A DNA stretch of 64,000 nt from Pisolithus tinctorius. Lineage: Eukaryota > Basidiomycota > Agaricomycetes > Boletales > Pisolithaceae. A program made the position numbers and the translations under genes. The DNA is taken from contig JANFAH010000039.1 of NCBI GenBank assembly GCA_024663395.1, positions 543,501 to 607,500 on the forward strand. The letters are read 5' to 3'. Positions within the stretch are counted from its first letter, which is position 1, and every line of letters begins with the position of its first letter. This document shows positions 21,107 to 32,392 of the stretch, piece after piece. A model generated the notes under the pieces. The model saw only the letters and a list, made by a program, of their open reading frames with translations, did no database searches and was not told where the DNA came from.

Positions 21107-21657
21107 ATGTCCAACTTGTCGTCTGTCCTACGCTTTTACTACGACCCCGTCACCGAGGTCGAACGCGTCATGGAAGAGGCTCTCACTGCCTCTGCTGGCA
21201 TCAGTGACCGTCCCTCCGTCATCCGTCCCAGGTATGTATGCACATGTATGCGTCATAACCATAACCCTAATGGACCGTTTGCAGGATGGACATGCATGAG
21301 AACTCCGATACCAACACGGTGGTCATGGTGTTCGAGCTTCCTGGGTTGAAGCCCAAGGACGTTGTCATCGACGTGCAACAGAACCGCTTGATCGTCTCGG
21401 GCGAGTTCACAAGGTCGGGGTCCCTCGACGAGTCTGGATATGTCCTCCGCGAACGTCGTATGGGCAAGTTCTTCCGCGCTCTCCAGATTTCTGCCGGCGT
21501 CAAGGTAGCCATTTCCGAGTTCAATGATGCGACTGCATTGCTGACAGCAGCTTTCCAGCCAGAGGAGGTGACCGCGCACATGGAAGATGGCCTCTTAATG
21601 ATCACGTACCCCAAGATCCCTTTGGAACAGCATGCTCATCGCATCACCATCACATAG
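21107..21657 (+). CDS. Small heat-shock protein HSP20/alpha-crystallin, copy 1
   Basis: Three exons encode about 148 residues. An N-terminal arm (MSNLSSVLRFYYDPVTEVER) is followed by an alpha-crystallin domain with the conserved VFELPGLKPKDVVIDVQQN, LIVSGEF, ESGYVLRERRMGKFFRALQ (normally the RxxGxFxRxxxLP element) and the final A-x-x-x-G-L motif as AHMEDGLLMITYPK. Members are ATP-independent holdase chaperones forming cytosolic oligomers. The first intron (GTATGT, about 21231) splits an Arg codon; the second, about 21505, lies after AGVK, where the family's L-P has become I-S. The 3' end, PLEQHAHRITIT, is typical. It is tandem with the gene at 22109 but clearly diverged from it. Confidence 0.9.
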
Positions 21658-21932
21658 ACGGTCATAAGTACGAAGAAGGACTCGGACTCTATTGTTACTT
21701 TGGTTCCGGTTCCTGTGGACATTAGCGAGTGGGCCTTTGTTTGTACAGTAGAGCCAGCGGTTTATTGTATCGGACTAGTATTTTCGCATTCAAAGATGGA
21801 TTATCCCGGCTGACTTGGAGATTTCTGGCGGGTCCTCGAAATTTCGAGCATCTTAGGGGATTCCCTTCCCTGGTGGATAACAAACAAATACCAACAGTCG
21901 TGCTTGCCAAAAGGGGACCTCAACACCAACTA

Positions 21933-21945
21933 GAATCTTCCTGAA
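21933..21945 (+). promoter_or_regulatory. Perfect three-unit heat-shock element
   Basis: GAATCTTCCTGAA is GAAnnTTCnnGAA without mismatch, the binding site of trimeric Hsf1. It lies 61 bp upstream of the TATA box of HSP20 copy 2. Confidence 0.85.
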
Positions 21946-21975
21946 TCTATGCGGGAATACGGGGCCCACCATCGA

Positions 21976-21983
21976 GAAGATTC
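21976..21983 (+). promoter_or_regulatory. Second, two-unit heat-shock element
   Basis: GAAGATTC (GAAnnTTC) lies 31 bp after the first element and 23 bp before the TATA box. Confidence 0.7.
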
Positions 21984-22005
21984 GGGATAATGGACAGTGA
22001 ACCAG

Positions 22006-22012
22006 TATATAA
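22006..22012 (+). promoter_or_regulatory. TATA box of HSP20 copy 2
   Basis: TATATAA, 97 bp upstream of the start codon, in a typical inducible-promoter layout with the two heat-shock elements. Confidence 0.8.
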
Positions 22013-22108
22013 GGTGAGCACGAGGAGCCCAGTGCTTGCTGTGAACGACTTTTGCAACTTCAAAACAACCAAGCCCTTGCTTCGAGAAACACTCGCAACA
22101 CTCGTAAC

Positions 22109-22689
22109 ATGTCTTCTATCATGCGCTTCTACTACGACCCCTTTGCCGAGGTCGATCGTTTGTTTGACGACGCCTTTGCTGCTCGTTTCACACCTTCCTC
22201 GGCCGTAACTCAGAAGAGTAATAATGACAGGCAGACAGCATTCCGTCCGAGGTATGCATGCACGTTTTACATTATAATTTGAAAGGAAATTCTAATGAAA
22301 ATTTACAGGGTGGACCTCCACGAGAACCAGGAAACCAACACGGTTACTGCGACCGTTGAGTTGCCTGGACTGAAATCCGACGACGTCTCTATCGAGGTCC
22401 ACCAGAACCGCTTGACGGTCTCGGGCGAGTTCAAAACGGAGTCTCGCGAAGAATCTGGATACGTTGTCCGCGAGCGCCGTCAGGGGAAGTTCGCTCGTAC
22501 GCTTCAGCTGCCCTCTGGTGTCAAGGTAAGATTTCCACTTGTGCATCTGTTCACGTGAATGAGCTTGCTGACACGGGTGTTCTCTAGCATGAGGATGTGA
22601 AGGCCAGGATGGAGGACGGTCTGTTGACAGTCACCTTCCCGAAGCTTACCCCAGAACAACAGCCTCACCGTATCTCCATCTCTTCATAA
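22109..22689 (+). CDS. Small heat-shock protein HSP20/alpha-crystallin, copy 2
   Basis: Three exons, starting MSSIMRFYYDPFAEVDRLFD, with the same intron positions as copy 1 (about 22252-22308 and 22526-22588). The alpha-crystallin domain is complete and closer to consensus than copy 1: TVELPGLKSDDVSIEVHQN, LTVSGEF, RQGKFARTLQLPSGVK, MEDGLLTVTFPK and a C-terminal PEQQPHRISISS. About 155 residues. Upstream are two heat-shock elements and a TATA box, so strong heat induction by Hsf1 is expected. The shared intron positions and the arrangement with copy 1 indicate a tandem duplication followed by divergence of the N-terminal arm and promoter. Confidence 0.92.
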
Positions 22690-23515
22690 ACAGCTTCGGG
22701 TCACGGATGTGAATTGGCTTTTGATAATTGAGTTCATCGATCATCACACGTTGTGCTAGTTATATGATATCCATTCATTGTCTTTACTATTATTCCTCCT
22801 ATGATAATGAGAATTGTACTCGCTTTGTGTTTGGAGATAAGCAATCAATGATGAACCTGGAGTTCTGCAACTTGCGATGCCCGGAACTGTGTTCCGGTTC
22901 CGACACGAACGATTTGATGCTTGTATCAGGCTTCGATCCACTTGACGGAACTTTCTCCTCTAGGTTTTCGTCTTCGCGACGCTGATGGGGAGCACACATG
23001 CCTTTCAAATACAGACGAACCCTGCATCATGATAACAGAGGACACGCACTACGCCACACAATCCACATGTAGAGAGTCCTCTAGATCCAATCCTGTTGGT
23101 CTTGCACATACGACGAATCCTAGCACCATTGGGGCCGCTGTGAGTTCTAGTCTCAAACCTTTCTCCTCGAGTTCTTAATTCCGGATCCAGCAGTAGACTG
23201 CCTTCTACCCAACACACAGTAACTGCGATCCCGTCGTTTGGGTTTATGCATCGATACTTCACTCTCAGAGTTTATCACTACCAGAGATATTTTCGCTATC
23301 ACGGTCATCTGGTCATCTTCCATGCAACGAGGCTGCACTGGTGACCTTCGACCCTAGTCTGGAAACGGTGAATTTGACGACTTGACCGATCAACGGAGGC
23401 GTTCCGATGGCTTGTTCATCGGTGTCTCCCGGGACCCTTGATATCTTCAGATAATAAGAGGCAGTTGGACCTGCTGCTGTATCCAAAAGTCAAACCTTTC
23501 GGTTCTCCTTCCAGC
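22690..23515. other. Intergenic, promoter of inhibitor copy 4
   Basis: No gene recognised and no clear TATA box close to 23516. Confidence 0.4.
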
Positions 23516-24155
23516 ATGCCTCACACCCTCCACCCCACTGGGAACAATGAATACACCATCCGCACTCTCGACGGCAGAAACCTAGGGTTGCCGTTCGTCA
23601 TCCAACCTGGCATAGTCGTCGTCCCTATTCCCGTCCCCATCGTTGCCCTTCCTGAAGGGTTACAACCTCAACGGGTAGGTATCTTCCCATTCTCCCATAT
23701 CCGAAGCTTCCATAATGAAGGTAATCGCGCTGCCAACAGTTCCAGATTGAGAACCTAGGAGAGAACATATACAGGATTGGAGACGCCGTGGACTTCCGTA
23801 GCCGTCTCTTCAGTTACCCTGAGGTAACTCCTGAGAGATGGATCATCACCTTCAGGCCCAACCACGACGCGTACACGTGAGTTATTTAATATCTTCAGAT
23901 GGTCTGTACCAAGCAATCTAATGCGGCTCCCCATTCACATCAGGATCGAGACCGAGAATTCAGGTGCTGCATGGGTTGCTCCCCCTCTTGGTCAATTGGA
24001 TTGTCAGGTAATGCCTTCTGTTCGAATTGCTTGGGCCTTGTGTTCTTTTTACGCATCATTCGTTCTAGATCCTTGTCGAACAAGTGCCCGTTGGACTGTC
24101 TGACCCTCCAACCTACCCGTCGAATGCATTGTTCAGGTTTGAGCCAGTTGCCTAA
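23516..24155 (+). CDS. Cospin-type (I66) beta-trefoil protease inhibitor, copy 4
   Basis: Four exons give 148 residues, the same length as copy 1: EYTIRTLDGRNLGLPFVIQP, PIVALPEGLQPQR, then FQIENLGENIYRIGD, VTPERWIITFRP, AAWVAPPLGQLDCQ and finally PTYPSNALFRFEPVA. The C-terminal PPTYPSNALF is a close match to the I66 consensus end. Introns sit exactly where they do in copies 1 and 2 (after QPQR, within a Thr codon, after CQ), which shows common ancestry, but the protein has diverged widely. It has two extra Pro-rich strands and one Cys. No signal peptide. This copy lies outside the 14-19 kb segmental duplication and is probably the oldest paralogue. Confidence 0.78.
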
Positions 24156-25887
24156 ATAATTTCTTCATGCAACGATGAAGTGATACGTTGGCGTATGTAG
24201 TGTGTTTCGTATATCATGCAAACTGTGATCTTTCGTGTGTACTTTTGTCGTGTAACCTCAAATCAGTATCGGTGGCTATTTTTGGATCCTGTTCAAATCC
24301 TGTTGATCTAGAACTATTAGTGATGCGAAGTGGTGTTTCAGAAGTTGTTCGTTGTCAACCGAGTGGGCGCTGGTACATCGTCCGGATGTATTACCGTCTT
24401 GTTTGGGTAAGCGGAATCGCGGTTATGATTCGGCACGCAATGTTTCAACAAAATCAAGAGAGTAGGCCGTCGTGTGCGCTCTCCCCTAGTGGTGTTCAGG
24501 GGCACATCCATTCCTGGTAAATACCAAACAATTACACATTTAGTCTGGGACACTGAAACGCCAACCAGAACCTGCTTGAAGCTCGTCGAATATGGGAGCG
24601 CCCACCAGCGGTTCCCTTTGAGGAAAGACCGTTTTGACTCTGTTAATTCTTTTTCTATGAGCTCGACTTGGAGCCCCGTCTGTCTACTGACTCGATCGAC
24701 CGTGCCACAAATGTGCTGAATCTCATTCTCCTCACGTTTGTACTCACCCTTAAGCTACATTTGATGCAGTCGTCTAATTCTGACAGGTGGCAAGAGAGTT
24801 GAGAGGAATTCTACCACATTTTCGCCTCCTCGGTATCAAGACCGAGGAATCCAAGTCTTCACGGACTGCTTTGGAGAAGAGAGGAGAGCGTCAAGTCATC
24901 CCGGAGGCGCACCGGTACAAGAGTTCAACGTCCACGGTTCACGGTGCGTTTAACAGGACGAGGTTAGACGTGCATCTCACAAAACTTTCGAAGGCGGTGA
25001 CAGTCAAGACTTTGGTGTGGACTGGGAGGGGCGAATGAAGGTAAGTTCTACTGTTCCCTTGTTGTTTCTACTCTCCTGCGCGGGTCTCCTCTTAGGGTTG
25101 CTTGCTTAGCCGTCGAATGTATTGTTTTGGTTTGGACAAAGAATTCGACACCCTCTTCACAAGTGGTGGGTTAACTGGTAAGTTATCCGACGGTTTAAAT
25201 AGACACCGGTTACCTGTGAAAGAATACGGGCAGTGCAACCGCAGGCAACCACCTGCTGCGAAACCGGTAAGCTGAAAATACATCTCGTTTTGGGAAAGAA
25301 CAAGGTGACTTAACAAGTCTGGGGACTGTACGACCATTTGTCATTCCCGCTCTGATGCGCAGTCATAATTGTTTAGATAACTCCTGCGGAAGACTGGAGG
25401 GTGACTTGTGCGCGTACCGCCCTTCCATCGGGATTCTACAAGATGGAAACTTTCCACTGTCATCACTTGCGTGATACGATTCCCATGCACGTGGGATTGT
25501 TCTCTTTCCTACAGTATTCTGTGGCCTTGCATTTCTATGCATATACTGCCACCTTCAACGGTTGCCGGCGGGGCTTGCACTGCTAACATCATATTCTCTG
25601 ACAAGACAGCCACCATCGTATTAGTCTACCATGTGCTTTTTACAATGTAATCAGCGCCATTACGCCATGTTCCGAGAGGCTCCAACAGGTTCCGGGATGT
25701 TACCAAGTCCATGGGAGTAATAAGCGCTTCGTCAGTGACGGCTGCTTATAGAGCTGCCGATAGGCATACGTGGATAAATGTACTCAGGAATATACATAGA
25801 ACACCACTCCCGAAATTGTATATAAGGGGCCCGGGAGGCTTATAAGGTAATACGTTTATCTTCTCCTACATTTGCCCGAAGTGCAAG
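24156..25887. other. Gene-poor spacer
   Basis: No gene recognised. A plus frame at 24787-25038 (83 codons) has no family resemblance. At 25111-25140, CCGTCGAATGTATTGTTTTG resembles the 3' end of inhibitor copy 4 (CCGTCGAATGCATTGTTCAG at 24117), perhaps a relic of another inhibitor copy. The dienelactone hydrolase promoter occupies the end. Confidence 0.35.
25819..25826 (+). promoter_or_regulatory. TATA box of dienelactone hydrolase copy 1
   Basis: TATATAAG, 62 bp upstream of the start codon. A second TATAAG lies about 24 bp further downstream. Confidence 0.6.
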
Positions 25888-27075
25888 ATGTCGTTGTGCC
25901 CAGACTGCATTAAGGGTGAGTAATCGCATCCAGTACCTGAGATAACCGGGTGAGCCTGAGCGCTAATATAATTATTCTGCCAGGTATTCGTCATGAGGGG
26001 ACTCCAGAAGGTTCGTTCGTTGACCGAGTTCCAGCTATCAGAGCGCCTAAGGTAACACATTATCCCCAACCCAGGCAAGATCGAGGAGATAGGAGGTGTG
26101 AGATGCTACGTTGGTACACCTTCTGGCGAATACAACGGGGAGAAGGCCGTCCTCTTTCTCCCGGACGTCTTTGGTATTGACTTCATCAACGCTCAGGTAG
26201 GATTAAGCATCTCGTCTGTTGGGATATTTAGAAAGCAGAGATACTCACTATGGATAGCTCCTCGTGGACGATTTTGCCAGAAACGGATTCAAGGTGAGGA
26301 TCCAGCCGTGGTTCTCCTTCCACAAAGTCTGATCACGCAATAAACCCACAAGACCATCGCGATCGATTACCTTAATGGTGATCCGCTCCCTCAGGACGCC
26401 TTCAGCGTACGTATTGTACGCAGTGAAGGTGATTCAGTGTCCTTGACTATCTTACAGGGCGGCAAATATGATATTAATGCCTGGTTCGCTAATCACGGAA
26501 ACGATGTGACCCGGCCCCACATCGACAAGGTCGTTGCTGTGCTCAGGGAACAGGGCGTGAAGGACTTTGGTTCTGCTGGTTACTGCTTTGGTGGTGAGTC
26601 CTTCATTTACTGAGACGAACAGAAACAGAAACCGATCTCAATGTCATTGATGTAAACGCCACAGCGCGGTACAGCTTTGACCTCGCATTTGAGAACATCG
26701 CGAAGGTCACTGTCGTTTCTCACCCTTCGCTTCTCAAAGTTCCCGAGGATCTTGAGGTAGCTGCGTTCAATCTGAGTTTCCCCGGGTTAACCTGACGTTC
26801 TGTCCTCTTACGCGCAGAAATACAAGAAGCTGTCCAGAGCTCCTCTCCTGATCAACTCCTGCACGTTTGACGCACCGTTCCCTAAGGAATCCCAGGCAGA
26901 AGCAGATAGGATCCTTGGCGACGGTGAGCAGTTTACGGCAACCTATCGCCGAGAGTACTTCGAGGGGTGCACACATGGCTTTGCTATTCGTGGTGATGTG
27001 TCCAAGCCGGAGGTTAAGGCGGGCAAGGAGGGCGCCTTCAAGGCTGCTGTGTTATTCTTTAAGAATCATTTGTAA
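25888..27075 (+). CDS. Dienelactone hydrolase family protein, copy 1
   Basis: Nine exons encode roughly 250 residues of an alpha/beta-hydrolase of the DLH family (carboxymethylenebutenolidase-like). The N terminus MSLCPDCIKG...HEGTPEG is typical of the fungal branch. The nucleophile elbow is GYCFGA (Cys), the acid is in NSCTFDAPF, and the His is in EGCTHGFAIRGD, so the catalytic triad is complete. VLFLPDVFGIDFINAQ is the oxyanion-side block. Fungal members hydrolyse lactones and other esters; the true substrate is unknown. All introns have good signals (for example GTGAGT after IKG, GTAGGA after INAQ). It is the left member of a tandem pair whose start codons are 2584 bp apart. Confidence 0.9.
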
Positions 27076-28471
27076 GTGAGGGACTTCATGCTTGGTCATG
27101 GAGATCTTCGGAACGTGTAGAGATATGTTTTCTGTATTTTGAAATGTAAGTACTACGAAGAGTGTCCTGCCCTTCAGCTCGTAAATTTGAGGGACTTGTC
27201 TTACTGGAGATACATGACGTAAAACCGGTAGTCTCAAACTTAGTATCACGTGCGCTGGACAAAGCATAAATTGCTTTGATTTATGTAAGCAGCTGGGGGG
27301 GTCCAGCTTAGTACACCTATTAGGCAGGAAAGTGCGGTAAACTGTCCGCTCTGCCATACATTGCATGCATCAGTTAGTGCTACCGCGCGAACTGGACTCA
27401 GTTGGAAGTGGTCCGAAGTGACCTCGTGATGTGGCAACTTTGGCAGACCTCGATTTTTCGAACTGGGACGAAGTGCACCTATATTCCCTGCAAATACATG
27501 GAGTGCCAGGGATGTGACCTAGAGCCTCCAATAATTGCCAGCTGCCTGTGTGCTACTGAACAGCAATTCAATAATCTTGGGTTGAGAGGGTGCAAGCTGT
27601 CGTCATCAGACGGGGCATGGCTCGACCTGTTTGGGGTTGTGGGCGGTTGCTCGGGCTTACTGAAGCGCTGATAGTTGAGGTGGCGGAGGGGGCTTCGGCC
27701 CTCGGCTGGTCAGATGTGCTTGCAGGCGGACTAACAGGTTCGGCCAGTTTTGCTTCCCTCTCAAGTTGATGATTTTAGGATGGAAACTCGTACAGCTCGT
27801 CACGGTTGATGGAGATTATTTGCAGCATTGGAGGACGCTTTCTGTACCACCCATTTTTTCGATTGTCTTTACACCCCGAGGATTCCCCGAGGGCAAAGAC
27901 GTTCGACACGCCCCCGGTACTGCATACAAGTATCCATTATTAATGGTGGGATACACGGCCAAGTCTTTTGGTTGTCGCACGGCGGGACTTGCGCAGGCCG
28001 CTGTAACAAGCCATCATATCTGCATATGAAATACCACCTGACACTTCTTCCTGATGAATTTCTGGGTCGGTTACCCTGCCCAGGCTGGTTGTTGATGAGC
28101 TGATAGTTGCTCGGAGTAACCTCGCTAACTTTTTCTACACCAGAACTAGTATACATAACTTGATCATACACAGTCAACATGCATACCAGTATCGCATTGA
28201 TGGTTTCGCTTTTGGTCGGTCCAGACTCGCAGATATGCATGTCGACCAGTGATAACAACATGGCTTCGCTAACCTCTGGCTGGGCCAGTGGCGGACGGTG
28301 CGCCAGGCCGCACCCAGATTTACCACTTCGTCCCACTCACGCATACTCACTTCGGTCGCACTTCGGCTATCGAAGTCGGATCGAATTGCCCCATTATTTC
28401 ACCTCGGTTCAGTTCAGTTCACCTCGCGACAACACTATTATCTTCACCTACTGATCTTGCCCAAGTGCAAG
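27076..28471. other. Spacer between dienelactone hydrolase copies
   Basis: The first 220 bp is duplicated after copy 2 (at about 29640-29900), sharing TTTCTGTATTTTGAAATG-like and TAAATTGCTTTGATTTATG-like blocks. The rest holds no recognised gene. Copy 2 lacks the TATATAAG seen before copy 1. Confidence 0.5.
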
Positions 28472-29635
28472 ATGTCGTTGTGCCCAGACTGCATCAAGGG
28501 TAAGTACCTGAGATAGCCTAGCGAGCTTGAGCATTACTCGTCCTGCCAGGTGTTCGCCACGAGGGGACACCAGAAGGTTCGTTTTTTCACCAAGCTTCAA
28601 TCATCAGGGCGTTTGACGTGACACGTTACTGCCAATCCAGGCAAGATCGAGTTCATAGGAGGTGTGAGATGCTACGTTGGTACACCTTCTGGTGAATACA
28701 ACGAGGAGAAGGCCGTCCTCTTCCTCACAGACGTCTTTGGTATTGACCTCATCAACGCTCAGGTAGGATCAAGCACCTCGTCCATTGGGTTATTTAGAAA
28801 GCGGAGATGCTCACTGTGAGTAGCTCCTCGTGGACGACCTTGCCAGAAATGGATTCAAGGTGAAGGTCTACCCGCGGTTCTCCTTCCACAGTACCTAATC
28901 ACGAGATAAACCCACAAGACCATCGCGATTGACTACCTTAATGGTGATCCGTTCCCTGTCGACGTCCTCACCGTACGTATTGTACTTAACGAAGGTAACT
29001 CAATGTCACCGACTATCTTGCAGGGCGGCAAACACGATATTAATGCCTGGATCGTTAAACACGGGAACGACCAGACCCGGCCCAACATCGATAGGGTGGT
29101 TGCTGTACTCAAGGAACAGGGTGTGAAGGACTTTGGTTCTACTGGTTACTGCTTTGGTTGTGGGTCCCTGATTTACTGAGACAAACAGAAAACGATCTCA
29201 CTATAATTGATGTGAACGCAACAGCGCGGTACGGCTTTGACCTCGCATTTGAGAACATCACGAAGGTCACTGTCGTCTCTCACCCTTCGCTTCTCAAAGT
29301 TCCCAAGGATCTTGAGGTAGCTGCGTTCAATCTGAGTTCCCTTGGGTTAACCTGACGTTCTGTCCTCTTACGCGCAGAAATACAAGAAGCTGTCCAAAGC
29401 CCCTCTCCTGATCAACTCCTGCACGGTCGACCAACGGTTCCCCAGGGAATACCAGGCAGAAGCAGATAGGATCCTTGGCGACGGTGAGCAATTTACGGCA
29501 ACCTACCGCCGTGAATACTTCGAGGGATGCACACATGGCTTTGCCATTCGTGGTGATGTGTCCAAGCCGGAGGTCAAGGCGGGTAAGGAGGGCTCCTTTA
29601 AGGCTACTGTGCTATTCTTCAAAAATTATTTGTAA
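28472..29635 (+). CDS. Dienelactone hydrolase family protein, copy 2
   Basis: The exon structure is identical to copy 1 and the exons are highly similar in DNA. The triad is preserved (GYCFG, NSCTVDQRF, EGCTHGFAIRGD). Differences include VLFLTDVFGIDLINAQ, LVDDLARNGFK, NAWIVKHGNDQ and PREYQAEAD. At the splice after the Cys elbow, the donor changed from G|GTGAGT to T|GTGGGT, which converts the following Ala (GYCFGA) into Ser. Frames are open, so it should be functional. The duplication includes introns and both flanks, so it arose from genomic DNA. Upstream, 28400-28470, no TATA box is seen, so expression may differ from copy 1. Confidence 0.88.
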
Positions 29636-30021
29636 GCGAGGGATTTCATGGTCGGTCCAGGAGTTCTTCGGAATGTATAGAGCAATGTTTTCTTTATTTC
29701 GAAATGTAAGCACGATCGTCCCGTTGTTCTCAGACCGTTCTTGTTCTTCAACTTGTTGTCACAAACGACTTATAAATTTGAGGGACTACCTCTTTCTGGA
29801 GATGCATGACGAAAAACCATCAGTGCTGCCCAACTCAAAATTGGTATCACTTGAGCAGAACGAGGCGTAAATTGCTTTGATCTATGTAAGCAGATGAAAT
29901 AACGTCAAGGGCGAGCACCTCAATACTTGGTAAGTAAGCGATTTATCTGACAGGGATAGGCAGCACGGAATGCATATAGATACAATGACCTCTCGCCCCT
30001 CACTCTCTAGTTTTGAACTCC
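29636..30021. other. Spacer with duplicated DLH 3' flank
   Basis: The left 260 bp matches the flank after copy 1. The remainder is the 3' side of ADE17, which converges on this region. Confidence 0.5.
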
Positions 30022-32114
30022 TCAGTGATGGAAGAGCCTCAACGAAGTATGACAGAACATCATATTATGTTCATCCGCTGCCTTGACACATTCTTCGTCC
30101 ATGACACTTCCACTCGGGGCGGCAAGGTATCTCACACCACTCTTGCGCGCACGGTGAACGTTGTCAGGGAAGGGGAAGAACGCGTCGCTGGAGCATGCCA
30201 CTCCGTCGAGCTTTGCTGCCCATTCCTTCCTCTCCTCGTCTGTGAGCGGGGCCGGTATGGTCTCGAATTGACCTTCCCATTGCAACTTCTCACCTCCATC
30301 AAGGACTTCACCGCTCACGAACAAGTCGATTGCGTTTGCTTTCTCAGCACGCTTCACTCCTTTTTTAAATGGAAGTGCAAGTACGCGAGGGTGATGCCGG
30401 AGCCACCAGAGGTCGGCTTTGGAACCTGCAAGCCGGGTGCAGTGAATTCGAGACTGCTGACCAGCGCCCAGACCAATGATCGCGCCGTTTTTGGCATACC
30501 CAACACTGTTGGATTGGGTGTATTTGATGGCAAGGGTGGCAACAAGAAGGTCAGTCAAGGCTTGTTGGGGAAGCTAGCATATTTCAGCAATGGTCCTACG
30601 CGGCAGATAAGAGTACTGACATCCTTGTTTTGGGTCACGATGTTCTTGAACAACTCGGCGTCGATCTTAATATCGTTTCTGCGCTGCTGGAGACTCACGC
30701 CATACACCTGACGCGTTTCTAATTCAGGTGGCGCATAATTCGGGTCCATCTTGGAGATGTCAGCGCAAGGCCAATCCCAAGGGCGTCTGACTTACCTCTA
30801 GTACGCAGTACTTCCCGGCTTTCTTCTTTCTCAGCACGTCGAAGGCATCGGGTGCGTAGCCTGGAGCTATCACACCATCCGAAACCTCCCTTGAGATGAT
30901 ACGAGCAGTTGCGAGGTCGCATGTTGCAGAAAGCGCTATGAAGTCTCCGAATGATGACATGCGATCGGCACCTCTGGCACGAGCGTAGGCACATGCTAGC
31001 GGCGTGAGCGTTTCCTTCAGGTCATCGACACCATACACCTGCTTCTCTATCTCATCGAGCGCAACACCGACGGCTGCACCTGCAGGAGAGACGTGCTTGA
31101 AGGAAGCGGCGGCGGGGAGCTTAAGTGCCTCTTGAAGTTCCTTGACAAGAGCATATGAATTGAGGGCATCCAAGAGGTTAATGTATCCAGGGGAGCCGCA
31201 GAGTACTAGCCAAGTTCGTCAATATCACGGGCCATGCAACCACGCCGAAGTCGCGCTTACCCTTGAAGGGAAGCTCCCCTTCAGTAACGAAGGCCTGGGC
31301 AGGCTTTTGGTGGGGATTTGCGCCATATCGCAGGAGCATTCTTTGGACTGGTCCGCTTTCGCCCGAAGACGCATATTGTTCTCTGAAATAGCCGCTGATC
31401 GCGTCGTCATATTTCGCTGTCATTTCAAAAGCTTTCAACGCCAGGCGGCTACGAAGGGATTCACCGACATCGCCCTGGCCGCTTTTGTAGGCTGCTAAGA
31501 ACTCGTCGTAATCTTTCGGATCAGAGAGGACGGAGACTCGTTCGTGGTTCTTGGCAGCCGCACGAAGTAAAGTAACACCTCCAATATCAATCTCTTCTAC
31601 TGCGTCCGCTAGCGTGCAACCTGGTTTTGAGATCGTGGAGGTGAAGGGGTAGAGGTTGCACACGACAATGGATATCTTATCTATTCCTTGTTTTTCTAAA
31701 TCCTGTTCATCTGAGGGAATAGATCTTGCGAGTATACCTGCGTCAAATCCATGTAGCAAGGGTATCCGACGAGGAAAACAAGATAGTACCTCCGTGTACG
31801 GCAGGATGAAGCGTTTTAACCCTCCCACCCAGCATTTCAGGAGCCTTTGTGATGTCAGACACATCTCTGTAACTGCATTCAGCAGGGACCAATAGTCGAG
31901 GGAATGTATACACACTGAATAGGTATCCCAGCTTCCCTGATTTTTTTTGCAGTCCCTCCTGAACCGAGAAGGCGCACGCCGCTGGCATTTAAGCCTCGAG
32001 CAAGCTCGAGTAGACCAATTTTGTCGTACACCGACAGTAGTGCTTTTGATGATCGCAACTATCGTCAACCAAGGCATGGTTGGGCATCTGATACATACCA
32101 ATTGGCTGGGACAT
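30022..32114 (-). CDS. ADE17: Bifunctional AICAR transformylase / IMP cyclohydrolase
   Basis: Seven exons encode the enzyme for the last two steps of de novo purine synthesis (AICAR + 10-formyl-THF to FAICAR, then IMP). The N-terminal MGS-like IMP cyclohydrolase part has [53 protein letters not shown] and [18 protein letters not shown]. The transformylase part has [16 protein letters not shown] with the catalytic Lys-His, [75 protein letters not shown] and the terminal LRLFHH. Start is ATG 32114 (MSQPI, then an intron to ALLSVYDK). Introns were placed by family continuity, for example KD joined to [10 protein letters not shown]. Complete and of normal length, about 600 residues. Confidence 0.95.
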
Positions 32115-32392
32115 TGCAAGTCAGATGGCAGAACAAGTACTATGTAGTTGTGTTGGAGCGAGGTCGGTTTTAGGCGATCTTATCAGTGATCGACCCAGTG
32201 CCTTCCAAGCTTGGAAAGTTTTGCCACGGCCGATGTGCATCCGACAATTCGTATCCACCTCTCTGTACAACGAAAAAGGTATTACTACATCGTAAGATAG
32301 GACGAAAGTGTCTAGTATGTCGTGGTACAAAAACCAAGCCCTCGATCATACCCAAATATTACAGTATACAACACACGAAAAAATGCAGAGCT

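Noticed and set aside
24787..25038. Plus-strand frame of 83 codons
   Set aside because: No family resemblance, irregular composition and no conserved start context; not enough for a gene call.
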